Assembly (NCBI GenBank): GCA_017615545.1
Contig: JAFZZY010000005.1
Location: 1-49,414 of the forward strand
DNA from: Lachnospiraceae bacterium
GTDB taxonomy: Bacteria > Bacillota > Clostridia > Lachnospirales > Lachnospiraceae
DNA: 49,414 nt
Direction: 5' to 3'
Positions within the stretch are counted from its first letter, which is position 1. The number at the start of each line of letters is the position of its first letter. The notes under the pieces are model-generated. The model ran no database searches. It saw only the letters and a list, made by a program, of their open reading frames with translations, and was not told where the DNA came from. Below, one piece after another: positions 7,632 through 15,126 of the stretch. A program made the translations under genes and the position numbers.

Positions 7632-8555
7632 TTATTCTTTTACCGCTCCGACCGTTACGCCGTGGATGAAATACTTCTGCAACCACGGATAGATGCACAG
7701 GATCGGAATGGTGGAGAACATAACGACGGCCGCCTTCGTCTGCTCGGCGTAACCGACGGAACTGTTGTCGAGGGTCGTATCGATGTTACTCTGTCCCTGA
7801 AGCATGTTCCACAGGTACAGCTGCAACGGCCAGTTCTTTTTGTTGTTGTGTGCAAACATCAATGCGTCGGAATAACCGTTCCAACGGCCTACCGCATAAT
7901 ACAGGGCCAATGTCGCGATGACCGGCTTCGAAAGCGGCAGGTAGATCTTCAGGAGGATCTGGAAGAAGCTTGCGCCGTCCAGCTCCGCCGACTCACGCAG
8001 GGAGTCCGGAATTCCGTAGAAGAAACTACGCATGATGATCATATTGAATACGGACAGACAGAACGGTACCAAAAGTACGTACGGTGTGTCCAACATATTT
8101 AACTGCTTGAACAGCAAATAGTTCGGCATGGTGCCGGCATTGAAGAACATCGTGATGGTGATCATGATGTTTATGGCGCCGCGGCCCTTTAACTTATCAA
8201 AGATCAACGGGAACGCACACAGCGTCGTCATCGTCAGGGAAAGCAAAGTTCCCACGACCGTCAGAAAGACGGTCCATACAAATGCCCAGCGATATTCGGA
8301 CTCTTTGAATACTGCCTCGTAGGCGGTCAGGTTAAAACCCTTCGGCCACAGGGAGACCTTGTTTCGGATCAGGTACTCCGATCCGGACAGCGAACGTGCC
8401 AACAGGTTCACCAGAGGCAGCAGACAGATTATGATAACGAATATACATATCAAGATGAATACGTAATCGCTGACATGAAGCCGGTTGAGCCTGCTTTTGC
8501 GCTTCGGCGCAATAGGAAGCTCCAGCTCCGGCGTGCTGTTTTCTATCATCTTCAT
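7632..8555 (-). CDS. carbohydrate ABC transporter permease, LplC/YtcP type
   Basis: A 307-residue inner-membrane permease of the MalG class with about six transmembrane helices (first at ~30-52). The cytoplasmic EAA loop that docks the ATPase is visible as ESAELDGASFFQILLKIYLPLSKP near residue 187. The C-terminal WLQKYFIHGVTVGAVKE is characteristic of the LplC/YtcP subgroup. It starts one base after the stop of the other permease. No ATPase gene is present nearby, as is usual for this group, which relies on a shared MsmX-type ATPase encoded elsewhere. Confidence 0.93.
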   Translation of the reverse strand: MKMIENSTPELELPIAPKRKSRLNRLHVSDYVFILICIFVIIICLLPLVNLLARSLSGSEYLIRNKVSLWPKGFNLTAYEAVFKESEYRWAFVWTVFLTVVGTLLSLTMTTLCAFPLIFDKLKGRGAINIMITITMFFNAGTMPNYLLFKQLNMLDTPYVLLVPFCLSVFNMIIMRSFFYGIPDSLRESAELDGASFFQILLKIYLPLSKPVIATLALYYAVGRWNGYSDALMFAHNNKKNWPLQLYLWNMLQGQSNIDTTLDNSSVGYAEQTKAAVVMFSTIPILCIYPWLQKYFIHGVTVGAVKE

Positions 8556-8556
8556 C

Positions 8557-9540
8557 TTACCAAATACCTCGATCTCCTAATTTTCTGGCCAGTTTGTTCG
8601 CCGTCAGCAGGAAGAATACTCCGACTACGGACTGGAACAGGCCGATCGCAATACCTCTCTCCCATTTACTTCCGACGATACCGATCTTGTAAATGTAGGT
8701 GGAAAGAACTTCCGATACGTTGAGCACGAGCGGTTTCTGCAACGCGTACGGACGGTCGAAGCCGGAACCGACGATATTACCGATGCTCATGATCAAGAGG
8801 ATAACGATGGTAGGACGAATACCCGGCAGGGTAATGTGCCACATCTTTTTAAATCTTCCGGCGCCATCCACCGATGCTGCCTCATACAGTTCGGGGTTAA
8901 TGGATGTGATCGCCGCCAGGTACAGGATCGAGTTCCAACCGAAACTCTGCCAGATACCGATCAGGACGTACATGATGATCCAGGGAATCTCTTTATCCAG
9001 GAAGCCTATTCGGGAAAGGCCCATATCTTCCAGTGCGTTGTTTACGATACCGGTGTTCGTTGCGAACAGCTGAACTGCCAGGCCGTAGATAACGACCCAT
9101 GAAAGGAAGTGCGGCATGTATGCAACGGTCTGCACCGTTCTCTTAAACTTCTTCATGCGAAGTTCGTTCAGGATCAATGCGAAGATGATCGGAACCGCAA
9201 ATCCGACTACCAGATCCAAAAGGTTCAGGGTTACCGTATTCCACAGTGCCTGTTTGAACTGCTTATTCTTAAATACATCGATGAAATGCTTCCAGCCGTT
9301 CTTCGACGTCCAAGGCATGTTCCAGATGCTGGTTCCGTCCAGTTTATAGTCTTTCCAGGCTGCCTGCACATAGATCATGGGAATGTACTTAAATACGATG
9401 AAGTACACGACCGGCAACAGCAACATGGCGTATAACTGCCAATATCTGCGCATGTATCCGCTCTTATGACCTTTGAGCTTTTTCGTCGGCAGTCCGTAAT
9501 CCGCCGAAGGCTCACTCGGCTTTAATTCTTCTGCGCCCAC
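8557..9540 (-). CDS. carbohydrate ABC transporter permease, LplB/YteP type
   Basis: A 327-residue permease of the MalF class. After a ~25-residue cytoplasmic tail it shows YWQLYAMLLLPVVYFIVFKYIPM as the first helix and about six helices in all. The EAA loop is YEAASVDGAGRFKKMWHITLPGI near residue 215. I chose a GTG start at 9540 because AGGAGG (9551-9556) lies 10 bases upstream; the open frame continues to 9618 but without a ribosome binding site. It is the first gene of the importer operon and faces the AraC-type regulator across about 365 bases. Confidence 0.9.
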   Translation of the reverse strand: MGAEELKPSEPSADYGLPTKKLKGHKSGYMRRYWQLYAMLLLPVVYFIVFKYIPMIYVQAAWKDYKLDGTSIWNMPWTSKNGWKHFIDVFKNKQFKQALWNTVTLNLLDLVVGFAVPIIFALILNELRMKKFKRTVQTVAYMPHFLSWVVIYGLAVQLFATNTGIVNNALEDMGLSRIGFLDKEIPWIIMYVLIGIWQSFGWNSILYLAAITSINPELYEAASVDGAGRFKKMWHITLPGIRPTIVILLIMSIGNIVGSGFDRPYALQKPLVLNVSEVLSTYIYKIGIVGSKWERGIAIGLFQSVVGVFFLLTANKLARKLGDRGIW

Positions 9541-9738
9541 TTTTTCTACTCCTCCTAACCACAGACATAATACGCCCATGCGGAAAATAAAGCGCACCCA
9601 TCCGGGGTCGCGCTGCACACGTCATTCAATTCATTCAAATGTGTTCATTCTTTTCTTGATGGGGATTTGTCCGGTACGAAAATGACGAGACAGGAGTCTG
9701 CTTCTCCTTATACGTCCCGCTTTTCCTACTTGATACAA

Positions 9739-9774
9739 ATTATAAAATATTTTTAAACTGGCTTCCATTGCCAG
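9739..9774 (-). promoter_or_regulatory. putative regulated promoter of the sugar importer operon
   Basis: A minus-strand TATAAT at 9744-9739 has no good -35 box. Instead an inverted repeat, CTGGC-7 bases-GCCAG (9758-9774), covers the -35 position. This is how AraC-family activator sites are often placed, and the regulator gene is divergent next door. The leader to the GTG start is about 190 bases. The function of the repeat is inferred. Confidence 0.5.
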
Positions 9775-9788
9775 TATTGTTGACTGTA

Positions 9789-9817
9789 TTGCAAAACCTG
9801 TGCTATTATGTTATAAT
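9789..9817 (+). promoter_or_regulatory. sigma-A promoter of the AraC-type regulator gene
   Basis: TTGCAA (9789-9794), 17 bases, TATAAT (9812-9817) on the plus strand. A second overlapping pair, TTGACT and TATTAT with 18 bases between, starts near 9780. The inverted repeat at 9758-9774 lies just upstream, so one regulator could serve both directions. Confidence 0.7.
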
Positions 9818-9906
9818 TGTTTCGAAATGAAGCAGATAGCACAGAAACCTGCCCTCATTTCCCCGAAAAAAGCATAAACATCCACAAAAAGACAAGGAAT
9901 CACGAT

Positions 9907-10827
9907 ATGCCGAATGAATTAAGAAAAGATCTGCGTGCCGTCTTTACGACACGACAATATATGATCTCCGAAGATTTCGAGATCTTCTATTACAGCGACC
10001 TGCATTTCACGCCGACGCAGCCGCACTCGCACTCCTACTACGAGATCTACTTCTTCGTAAACGGGAACATCGAGTTCAACATCGGCTCCGAAACGCACCA
10101 CCTGATCCCGGGCGATGTCGTCCTGATGCCGCCTGGCGTCTCGCACTACGCGATCTCGCACGATCCCGGGAAGCGCTACCAGCGTTTCGTCCTGTGGGTC
10201 AGCCGCGATTACTACCAGCACTTCCGAAGCATTTCCCCCGACTTTGCGTATATCTTTCAGCTGGCGGAGGAGGAGCACCGCTACATCCACCACTACGATA
10301 CCATCGCGTTCAATGCGTTCCAGTCGAAGCTCTTCGAGATCATCCAGGAGACGCACCAGACGCGGTTCGGTAAGGACGCAAAGGTCGACCTGCTGATCTC
10401 CGGCCTGATCCTGGACATCAACCGCAGCATCTACGAGCGGGATAATCCGCCGAAGCTGCGTGAGACGGCGCACCTGTCGCAGAGCCTGATCACCTACATC
10501 GATAACCATCTCACCGAGCCGATCTCGCTCGACGACCTGGCGCGCGAGTTCTTCGTCAGCAAGTGCCATATCTCCCATGTGTTCAAAGAGCACCTGGGCA
10601 TCTCGATCCACAAATACATACAAAAAAAGCGCCTCGCCCTGTTCCGCGACGCGCTGCGTGAGAACGGCGAGATCCTCTCCACCTTCACTAACTGTGGTTT
10701 CACCGACTATTCCAGTTTCTACCGCGCGTTTAAGAAGGAGTACGGCGTCTCACCGAGCCACTACCAGATGCAGATCTCCAAAGAGTCTGCGGAATATGAA
10801 AACCGAACTTCGTCCGTTAGTAACTGA
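9907..10827 (+). CDS. AraC-family transcriptional regulator
   Basis: A 306-residue regulator and the only clearly plus-strand gene. The N-terminal half is a cupin sugar-sensing domain: PHSHSYYEIYFFVNGNIEF at ~38-56 and PGDVVLMPPGVSHY at ~68. The C-terminal ~100 residues hold two helix-turn-helix motifs (SLDDLAREFFVSKCHISHVFKEHLG and CGFTDYSSFYRAFKKEYGVSPSHY). The start at 9907 follows an AAGGAA site; an upstream in-frame ATG at 9817 falls in the -10 box and is rejected. The divergent importer operon is the probable target. Confidence 0.92.
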   Translation: MPNELRKDLRAVFTTRQYMISEDFEIFYYSDLHFTPTQPHSHSYYEIYFFVNGNIEFNIGSETHHLIPGDVVLMPPGVSHYAISHDPGKRYQRFVLWVSRDYYQHFRSISPDFAYIFQLAEEEHRYIHHYDTIAFNAFQSKLFEIIQETHQTRFGKDAKVDLLISGLILDINRSIYERDNPPKLRETAHLSQSLITYIDNHLTEPISLDDLAREFFVSKCHISHVFKEHLGISIHKYIQKKRLALFRDALRENGEILSTFTNCGFTDYSSFYRAFKKEYGVSPSHYQMQISKESAEYENRTSSVSN

Positions 10828-10838
10828 TCTTTTCAATG

Positions 10839-10880
10839 CAAACACCCTTCACAGTTTTTTCAAACTGTGAAGGGTGTTTG
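10839..10880. terminator. 19-bp perfect hairpin at the end of the regulator gene
   Basis: Arms 10839-10857 and 10862-10880 are perfectly complementary over 19 bp with a four-base loop. It lies 11 bases after the araC-type stop codon and before the convergent island genes, so it probably ends transcription from both sides. There is no U-tract on either strand, which is unusual for an intrinsic terminator. Confidence 0.65.
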
Positions 10881-10953
10881 ACTAGCGAAAAGCACTTCCA
10901 TCTTCGAGATATTACTGACCAGGACTTCTGTTTAGTCAATCCCTATCGTCCTA

Positions 10954-11508
10954 TCACATAAGAATCTCCAACTCGCGAGTACATTCAGCTCGGAACCCTG
11001 CGCTCCAGTCACTATCAACAAATCGCTTGGTACTGGTAAATCCATTAAAAAGGTCATATCCCTTTTTAATGTAGATATCCTCAGAAAACCATATAGCCTT
11101 TTCAAAAGAGTATTGATGAGTCCCAAAGTCAATGATGATCCCACGCGTAAGCCAAATGTCAAAAGACAACTCATTCCCTTGATAAAGCCTTTGGTTTTCT
11201 TGGACAAGCATAATACTATTAACCTTCTCCTGTATCGGATCGGTCAGCATTTGCTTTTTGTCTACGAATTCGTATTTTTCCGTTTCGATCGTCCAAACAG
11301 ATACATCTTCGATCTTTCCGAAATAATCAAGTGGCTCCGTAAAACTGTACAGGAAAAAGGTTCCCGCCTCGGAATCAAACTGAACAACTTGAGATGACGC
11401 ATTAGTAAAAAAGAACGGATCGTGTTTTAAAGATTCTATCTTCTTACCAACAAGAGAACGAAGAAAATCTGTTTCCTTCGGTTTCAACCTGATATCAATC
11501 TGTTTCAT
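10954..11508 (-). CDS. hypothetical protein, candidate immunity protein
   Basis: A 184-residue soluble protein that I do not recognise. It has no signal peptide or membrane helix, and is rich in Phe, Tyr, Asp and Glu (SVVQF-like strands, EDVSVWTIETEKYEF, TRGIIIDFGTHQYSFEKAIWFSEDIYIKKGYDLF), which suggests a beta-rich acidic fold. It starts at ATG 11508 with AGGAGG six bases upstream, overlapping the toxin-like gene by 14 bases. Position directly downstream of a toxin-like domain, small size and translational coupling are the pattern of an immunity gene. That function is inferred from context only. Confidence 0.7.
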   Translation of the reverse strand: MKQIDIRLKPKETDFLRSLVGKKIESLKHDPFFFTNASSQVVQFDSEAGTFFLYSFTEPLDYFGKIEDVSVWTIETEKYEFVDKKQMLTDPIQEKVNSIMLVQENQRLYQGNELSFDIWLTRGIIIDFGTHQYSFEKAIWFSEDIYIKKGYDLFNGFTSTKRFVDSDWSAGFRAECTRELEILM

Positions 11509-11905
11509 AGCCACCCTCCTTTACAAAATGGATTTTTTGTTGTTTTATCCCCCCGGAATCTGTGCTTCGCTCTATATTGATATCAACCGCAGGACTTCCG
11601 TCCGAATGCGAAGCACTTCTCCAGCTAATAACGCTCCCATCCGCCATACTGGTTTTCTGTCCTATAATATTCCCGTTCTTATCAAACAAAGGCGATTCGA
11701 GCCCGCCATATGTGGCAGAATCATAAAACGCTTTTGCCGTTTTTGCCGGATCATCAGACGCAATATGACGCACATGGGGATTTGATTTACTGTCCCCTTT
11801 TTCGCCAAAATATCCATCAGAAAACGGATACTCATTCTTTAAAGCCTCCGTGTTTTCTGATATTTTGTGGTAGTGGCTAGCATTTCCCTTAAACCCCCAT
11901 CCCAT
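11495..11905 (-). CDS. small protein resembling a polymorphic-toxin C-terminal domain
   Basis: A 136-residue protein without signal peptide or membrane segment. The core from ~52 (DDPAKTAKAFYDSATYGG) through GNIIGQKTSMADGSVISWR to SDGSPAVDINIERS and the terminal GIKQQKIHFVKEG resembles, from memory, the C-terminal toxin modules found on LXG, Rhs and phage-head proteins. I cannot name the family or its activity. Here it stands alone. Its start has a perfect AGGAGG lying inside the last codons of the DUF4417 gene, which it overlaps by 17 bases, and it overlaps the next gene by 14 bases. Such tight packing suggests one functional unit. Confidence 0.7.
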   Translation of the reverse strand: MGWGFKGNASHYHKISENTEALKNEYPFSDGYFGEKGDSKSNPHVRHIASDDPAKTAKAFYDSATYGGLESPLFDKNGNIIGQKTSMADGSVISWRSASHSDGSPAVDINIERSTDSGGIKQQKIHFVKEGGYETD

Positions 11906-12566
11906 TTAAGCCACCTCCTTTTTTATGAGTCCGCTCAAGCTGACTGGCATATCGGTGAAACTCCACCTGCCCTTTGAACGGAGAAAAGATCTCATCAGGC
12001 ATGCTGCCATGAACCAACACTATAGGCGGCCTCAGCACATCTAGCATCGCTTCTAGTCCTACGCGAAACATATCTTTTTCTTGCTTTGTCTCTATGCAAC
12101 CATGTGTGCTGACAGAAACAATGCTACCAATATGAACGCCCAGAAAGCAATATGAAAAACTTGTTTCGTCGCTCCAGCGTATATTGGGAATAACCGGTAT
12201 CCCATTTTTTTGGAGGAAGAAGCCCACTGCACGATTCATATAAGTATTCGTCTGCAGCAGACATGGCGATTGCCCAACCATCATAGTGCAATCGGGTGTT
12301 ATGACACCATCGTACAGTTTCAATGCATCGAGATAATATGTCGTGCTCGTAAGGGCACGCGAAAACTCCCGATCATGTAAATAGAAGTGAACATATTGTC
12401 GCTTGTTTCGGCAAACATTCACTTTACTAAAGGGTATCATATCCTTCGGAACCTGTACATTGTCCAGTTTCATAAGCATAGGGATACCCGGTTCACCAAC
12501 GAATGTCGCGCCTTCAATGAGATATGCCTGAAAGCCATCATCGAGAATCGTTTTTCTTATTCTCAT
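11889..12566 (-). CDS. DUF4417 domain-containing protein
   Basis: A 225-residue protein matching my knowledge of the DUF4417 family, found on phages and integrative elements with no known function. The family block is VIPNIRWSDETSFSYCFLGVHIGSIVSVSTHGC at ~139-171, followed by GLEAMLDVLRPPIVLVHGSMP. The C-terminus ERTHKKGGGLNGMGV is Gly/Lys rich, and the codons for KKGGG also form the ribosome binding site of the next gene. It starts at ATG 12566 with a GAGGTG site. First gene of a three-gene overlapping cassette; lower GC than the flanking genes suggests transfer. Confidence 0.8.
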   Translation of the reverse strand: MRIRKTILDDGFQAYLIEGATFVGEPGIPMLMKLDNVQVPKDMIPFSKVNVCRNKRQYVHFYLHDREFSRALTSTTYYLDALKLYDGVITPDCTMMVGQSPCLLQTNTYMNRAVGFFLQKNGIPVIPNIRWSDETSFSYCFLGVHIGSIVSVSTHGCIETKQEKDMFRVGLEAMLDVLRPPIVLVHGSMPDEIFSPFKGQVEFHRYASQLERTHKKGGGLNGMGV

Positions 12567-12665
12567 ATTTTTTCACCTCTAATAATAAAAATGTATCCAT
12601 CTTTATTCTTATTTCTGCTCTTACAACAAAACACTGAGACTTTGAATATTATGTCTTGAGGGTGA

Positions 12666-12811
12666 GCTTCCGAGGTGCAAACTATCATACAAGAAACGAG
12701 TTATTATACTCGGAAGCCAATAATCATCAAGAAACATTATTAAAATGTCTTGACAGTTGTCACAGCTTCGAGTAAAATAACTCATACAAGGAACGAGTTA
12801 TTTTACTCGGA
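12666..12811. repeat. pair of palindromic intergenic repeat units
   Basis: Between the DUF4417 start and the AAA ATPase stop (343 bases without a gene) two related units occur. A 29-base segment at 12686-12714 recurs at 12783-12811 with two differences. Unit one is closed by arms 12666-12674 and 12710-12718 (9 bp). Unit two has arms of 15 bp, about 12769-12783 with 12795-12809. Each forms a strong hairpin with A/T-rich arms. The rest of the gap shows no convincing gene or promoter. They look like small mobile palindromes rather than terminators. Confidence 0.7.
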
Positions 12812-12909
12812 GTAGGCTCTGCTTGGATTGTTCCCGCAATCATAGCAGGGTCTTTTCTTTTGTATTTATACAATCAATATCATTTCGCCTCCTTTCAAGC
12901 ACTATAGTA

Positions 12910-14016
12910 TCAACCTCCAAACTCACCTTCACGGTAGAGTTTTTCAATGTTATGGTTCTTTCTTATCTCTTTTGATGTTCGACTGCTAAGGTTTCTAACT
13001 CCTGTATCATCAATAATATATGCGCAATCCGGCCTTGTCACATCCGTATCCAACAGAGTGACATTATGTGTCGTTACCATGGACTGCATCCCCTCAAAAC
13101 TATTAATTATATCCAGTATTTTACGAGATACCTCATGATGATAATACGCGTCAAATTCATCAATGATAACGAATGTTAGTTTGTCAAACTCAAGGAACCA
13201 ACAATAGAAAAGCGTTAGCGTTTTGGTTCCTGAAGATGCAATCTCAAGCAAAGAGATCGCTTTATGATTATCAAATATGGCACCGATGACCGTTTGCCCG
13301 CTTGACAGTTTAAGCGGAGCCAAACTGTAGTTCAACCCCATATCCTGCAAAAATGCGTTGAAATCATCAAGTTTTCCATTTCTTAGGATAATGCTATCAA
13401 GTTTTTCACCACCCAATTTATATCCAATATACTGGTTTGCTTCTCTAAGTGAGCGAAAACACAACATCCCCTTTACAAAATCGACCATTTGAGCGATTAC
13501 AGATCCATTGTCCTGAATAGTATTATTATATATATACTTGATTATCGAAAGGAATCGCGGCAGGCCTTTAGTACGCAAGTTTTTTGTTCCGGGTATACGA
13601 GAAAAGTTATTAGTTTCATCCAAGAAATCATGTCGAACCAATTCTTTCCCATCGATAGAAAGAGCTTCGAACAGCAATTCTCTTAGATTGTTTTTTCGAT
13701 ACTCGTACGATACTGTCTTCTTCCCAAATAGAAAAACATATTTGAACGATGCCTCGTCACTGTCATTTCCAATATACGTATACATGTGGGGAAGTGTCAA
13801 ATCTTTTTCTGCATCCAACAAATGCGTTGTGATATCCATAACAGCTGTACAAAGGCTGGTTTTTCCAGACGCATTCTTTCCGTATACAATGCAGTTTTTA
13901 GAAATATGATTCCTGGTCAATGGTTTGCAAAAGGAATAAGACTTAGTTTGTGATAAATCCCAAACCATTCGGTTTTTAAATCCCTTATAGTTCTCAACCT
14001 CAAAACGTTTGAGCAT
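12910..14016 (-). CDS. AAA family ATPase (AAA15/AAA21, OLD-like), stand-alone
   Basis: A 368-residue ABC-type ATPase. The N-terminus FEVENYKGFKN is typical of RecF/OLD-like proteins; Walker A is YGKNASGKTSL near residue 46; an ABC-like signature may be SSGTKTL near 264; Walker B is FVIIDEFDAYYHHEV near 286, followed by the H-motif MVTTHNVTLLD. No TOPRIM nuclease domain is fused, and no RloB-type partner follows. Relatives act in phage defence or as overcoming-lysogenization nucleases, but this member has no proven role. The second in-frame ATG (14016) was chosen because GAGG lies seven bases upstream; the first (14022) is too close. It has a separate consensus promoter. Confidence 0.88.
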   Translation of the reverse strand: MLKRFEVENYKGFKNRMVWDLSQTKSYSFCKPLTRNHISKNCIVYGKNASGKTSLCTAVMDITTHLLDAEKDLTLPHMYTYIGNDSDEASFKYVFLFGKKTVSYEYRKNNLRELLFEALSIDGKELVRHDFLDETNNFSRIPGTKNLRTKGLPRFLSIIKYIYNNTIQDNGSVIAQMVDFVKGMLCFRSLREANQYIGYKLGGEKLDSIILRNGKLDDFNAFLQDMGLNYSLAPLKLSSGQTVIGAIFDNHKAISLLEIASSGTKTLTLFYCWFLEFDKLTFVIIDEFDAYYHHEVSRKILDIINSFEGMQSMVTTHNVTLLDTDVTRPDCAYIIDDTGVRNLSSRTSKEIRKNHNIEKLYREGEFGG

Positions 14017-14047
14017 GCCCATACCTCGCTTTCTTTATTTCACTGGA

Positions 14048-14076
14048 ATTATAACACAGCTCCGCCCCCTTGTCAA
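14048..14076 (-). promoter_or_regulatory. perfect sigma-A promoter of the AAA ATPase gene
   Basis: Minus-strand TTGACA (14076-14071), exactly 17 bases, TATAAT (14053-14048): both boxes match consensus. The transcript start would fall about 25 bases before the ATG. This is among the best promoters in the window, equal to that of rpoB. Confidence 0.88.
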
Positions 14077-14084
14077 TACATTTC

Positions 14085-14101
14085 CCGTACATTTTGTACG
14101 G
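14085..14101. promoter_or_regulatory. palindrome upstream of the ATPase promoter
   Basis: CCGTACA-TTT-TGTACGG is a perfect 7-bp inverted repeat nine bases upstream of the -35 box. It could be an operator for an unlinked regulator. On the plus strand it is followed by five T residues, so a small terminator is the alternative reading. Confidence 0.45.
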
Positions 14102-14208
14102 TTTTTGATTTTGTTCTTAAAAAATCCACCAAAAACTATTCGTTTTCCGAACACGCAATTCGTTTTTCACGGCCCATCAAAATGGTTATCTGTTCATATC
14201 ATCAGCAC

Positions 14209-14253
14209 AAAAAAGAAGCAGACCTTTGGATACAATCCAACAAGGTCCACTTC
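14209..14253 (-). terminator. intrinsic terminator of the yesL-like operon
   Basis: Outer arms 14215-14226 and 14242-14253 pair with two weak positions, and inner arms TTGGA/TCCAA extend the stem. Six U residues follow on the minus strand (14214-14209). It lies about 85 bases after the stop of the YesL-like gene. Confidence 0.85.
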
Positions 14254-14337
14254 TAAGCAAACAATACATAGACTAATTCAGAGGGTTCAATCATCCCAAA
14301 TGCATACCAATATTCTCAAATTAATAATTCCGAACCA

Positions 14338-15111
14338 TTATTCCGAATCAGGTGCCTTATCGTCGGCCAATTCTTCCTCTGGTTGCACCAGCGCTGCCGC
14401 CTCAGACAATGTGTGCTTGTGCACCTCGGGTGTTTTTGCTTTGCGCTCTTTCTTCGGCTTCCCGAGCGCCGCCAACTCTTCATCGGTCGCATTCTCGTAC
14501 GCACCGATGCGCTGCTCCTGCTCGAACTTATCGAACGCCTTGATAAAGAAGGTCGTGTTGATGATCAGGGTCGCCGTCGTGAGCGCCAGCCAGATCAGCC
14601 ACGCCCAGTACATGTGCCAGACGCCAAACAGGATCGGGGCTATAATGATCACCAGCCCAAAGAGCGAATGGAACAGGTGGGTGAACGACATGACGAATGC
14701 GCCCTTCAGCGCCTCGCCGATCGTCACCGTGTAGCGGGACAGGAACGGGAAGACCATCCACGAAACCATCAGTACGAAGATGGTCGCGCCGAACAGCAAA
14801 GCCTTTGACGCCAGGGACGCCTGCTCCTGGCCGACCAGGTACCAGTCCCAGAGGAGGAAGGCCAGCATCGCGATCATCAAAACGGTCAGGATCGTCGCCT
14901 GCTTGAAGTTCTGCTTAAACGAGCGGAAGAACGGCTTTTTGATGCCCTCGGACTGGCCGCGGAGCATCTTCATCGCGGTAAACGTCCGCGCCGTCATCGC
15001 CGCCCCGATGGTGAACACCGGGAGGCAACACACCAACGTCAACAGGTTCAGGAGCATATAATCAACGATATCGTCCACTGCATTTAACAAAGGACTGTTG
15101 TATTTTTGCAT
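14338..15111 (-). CDS. YesL/DUF624 family membrane protein
   Basis: A 257-residue integral membrane protein with about five or six helices in the first 190 residues. The N-terminal pattern (VDYMLLNLLTLVCCLPVFTIGAAMTA) and the KPFFRSFKQNFKQAT loop are typical of DUF624 (YesL), often encoded beside LplB/LplC sugar permeases, with no defined activity. The C-terminal ~65 residues are charged and cytoplasmic. It is the last gene of a four-gene operon, 15 bases after the pyridoxamine-oxidase-like gene. The sugar importer it would be expected to accompany lies about 5 kb away, beyond the accessory island. Confidence 0.88.
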   Translation of the reverse strand: MQKYNSPLLNAVDDIVDYMLLNLLTLVCCLPVFTIGAAMTARTFTAMKMLRGQSEGIKKPFFRSFKQNFKQATILTVLMIAMLAFLLWDWYLVGQEQASLASKALLFGATIFVLMVSWMVFPFLSRYTVTIGEALKGAFVMSFTHLFHSLFGLVIIIAPILFGVWHMYWAWLIWLALTTATLIINTTFFIKAFDKFEQEQRIGAYENATDEELAALGKPKKERKAKTPEVHKHTLSEAAALVQPEEELADDKAPDSE

Positions 15112-15126
15112 GTGCCTGTCCGCCTT

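Noticed and set aside
11880..11925. Programmed frameshift fusing DUF4417 with the toxin-like gene (A-run followed by GGAGG)
   Set aside because: In the toxin frame a TAA lies directly before the ATG, so a fusion by slippage at the A-run is blocked. The GGAGG is better explained as the ribosome binding site.
12810..12905. Tiny open frames after a GGAGG site downstream of the AAA ATPase
   Set aside because: The frame with the right spacing ends after five codons; the longer one lacks a ribosome binding site and reads into the palindromic repeat.
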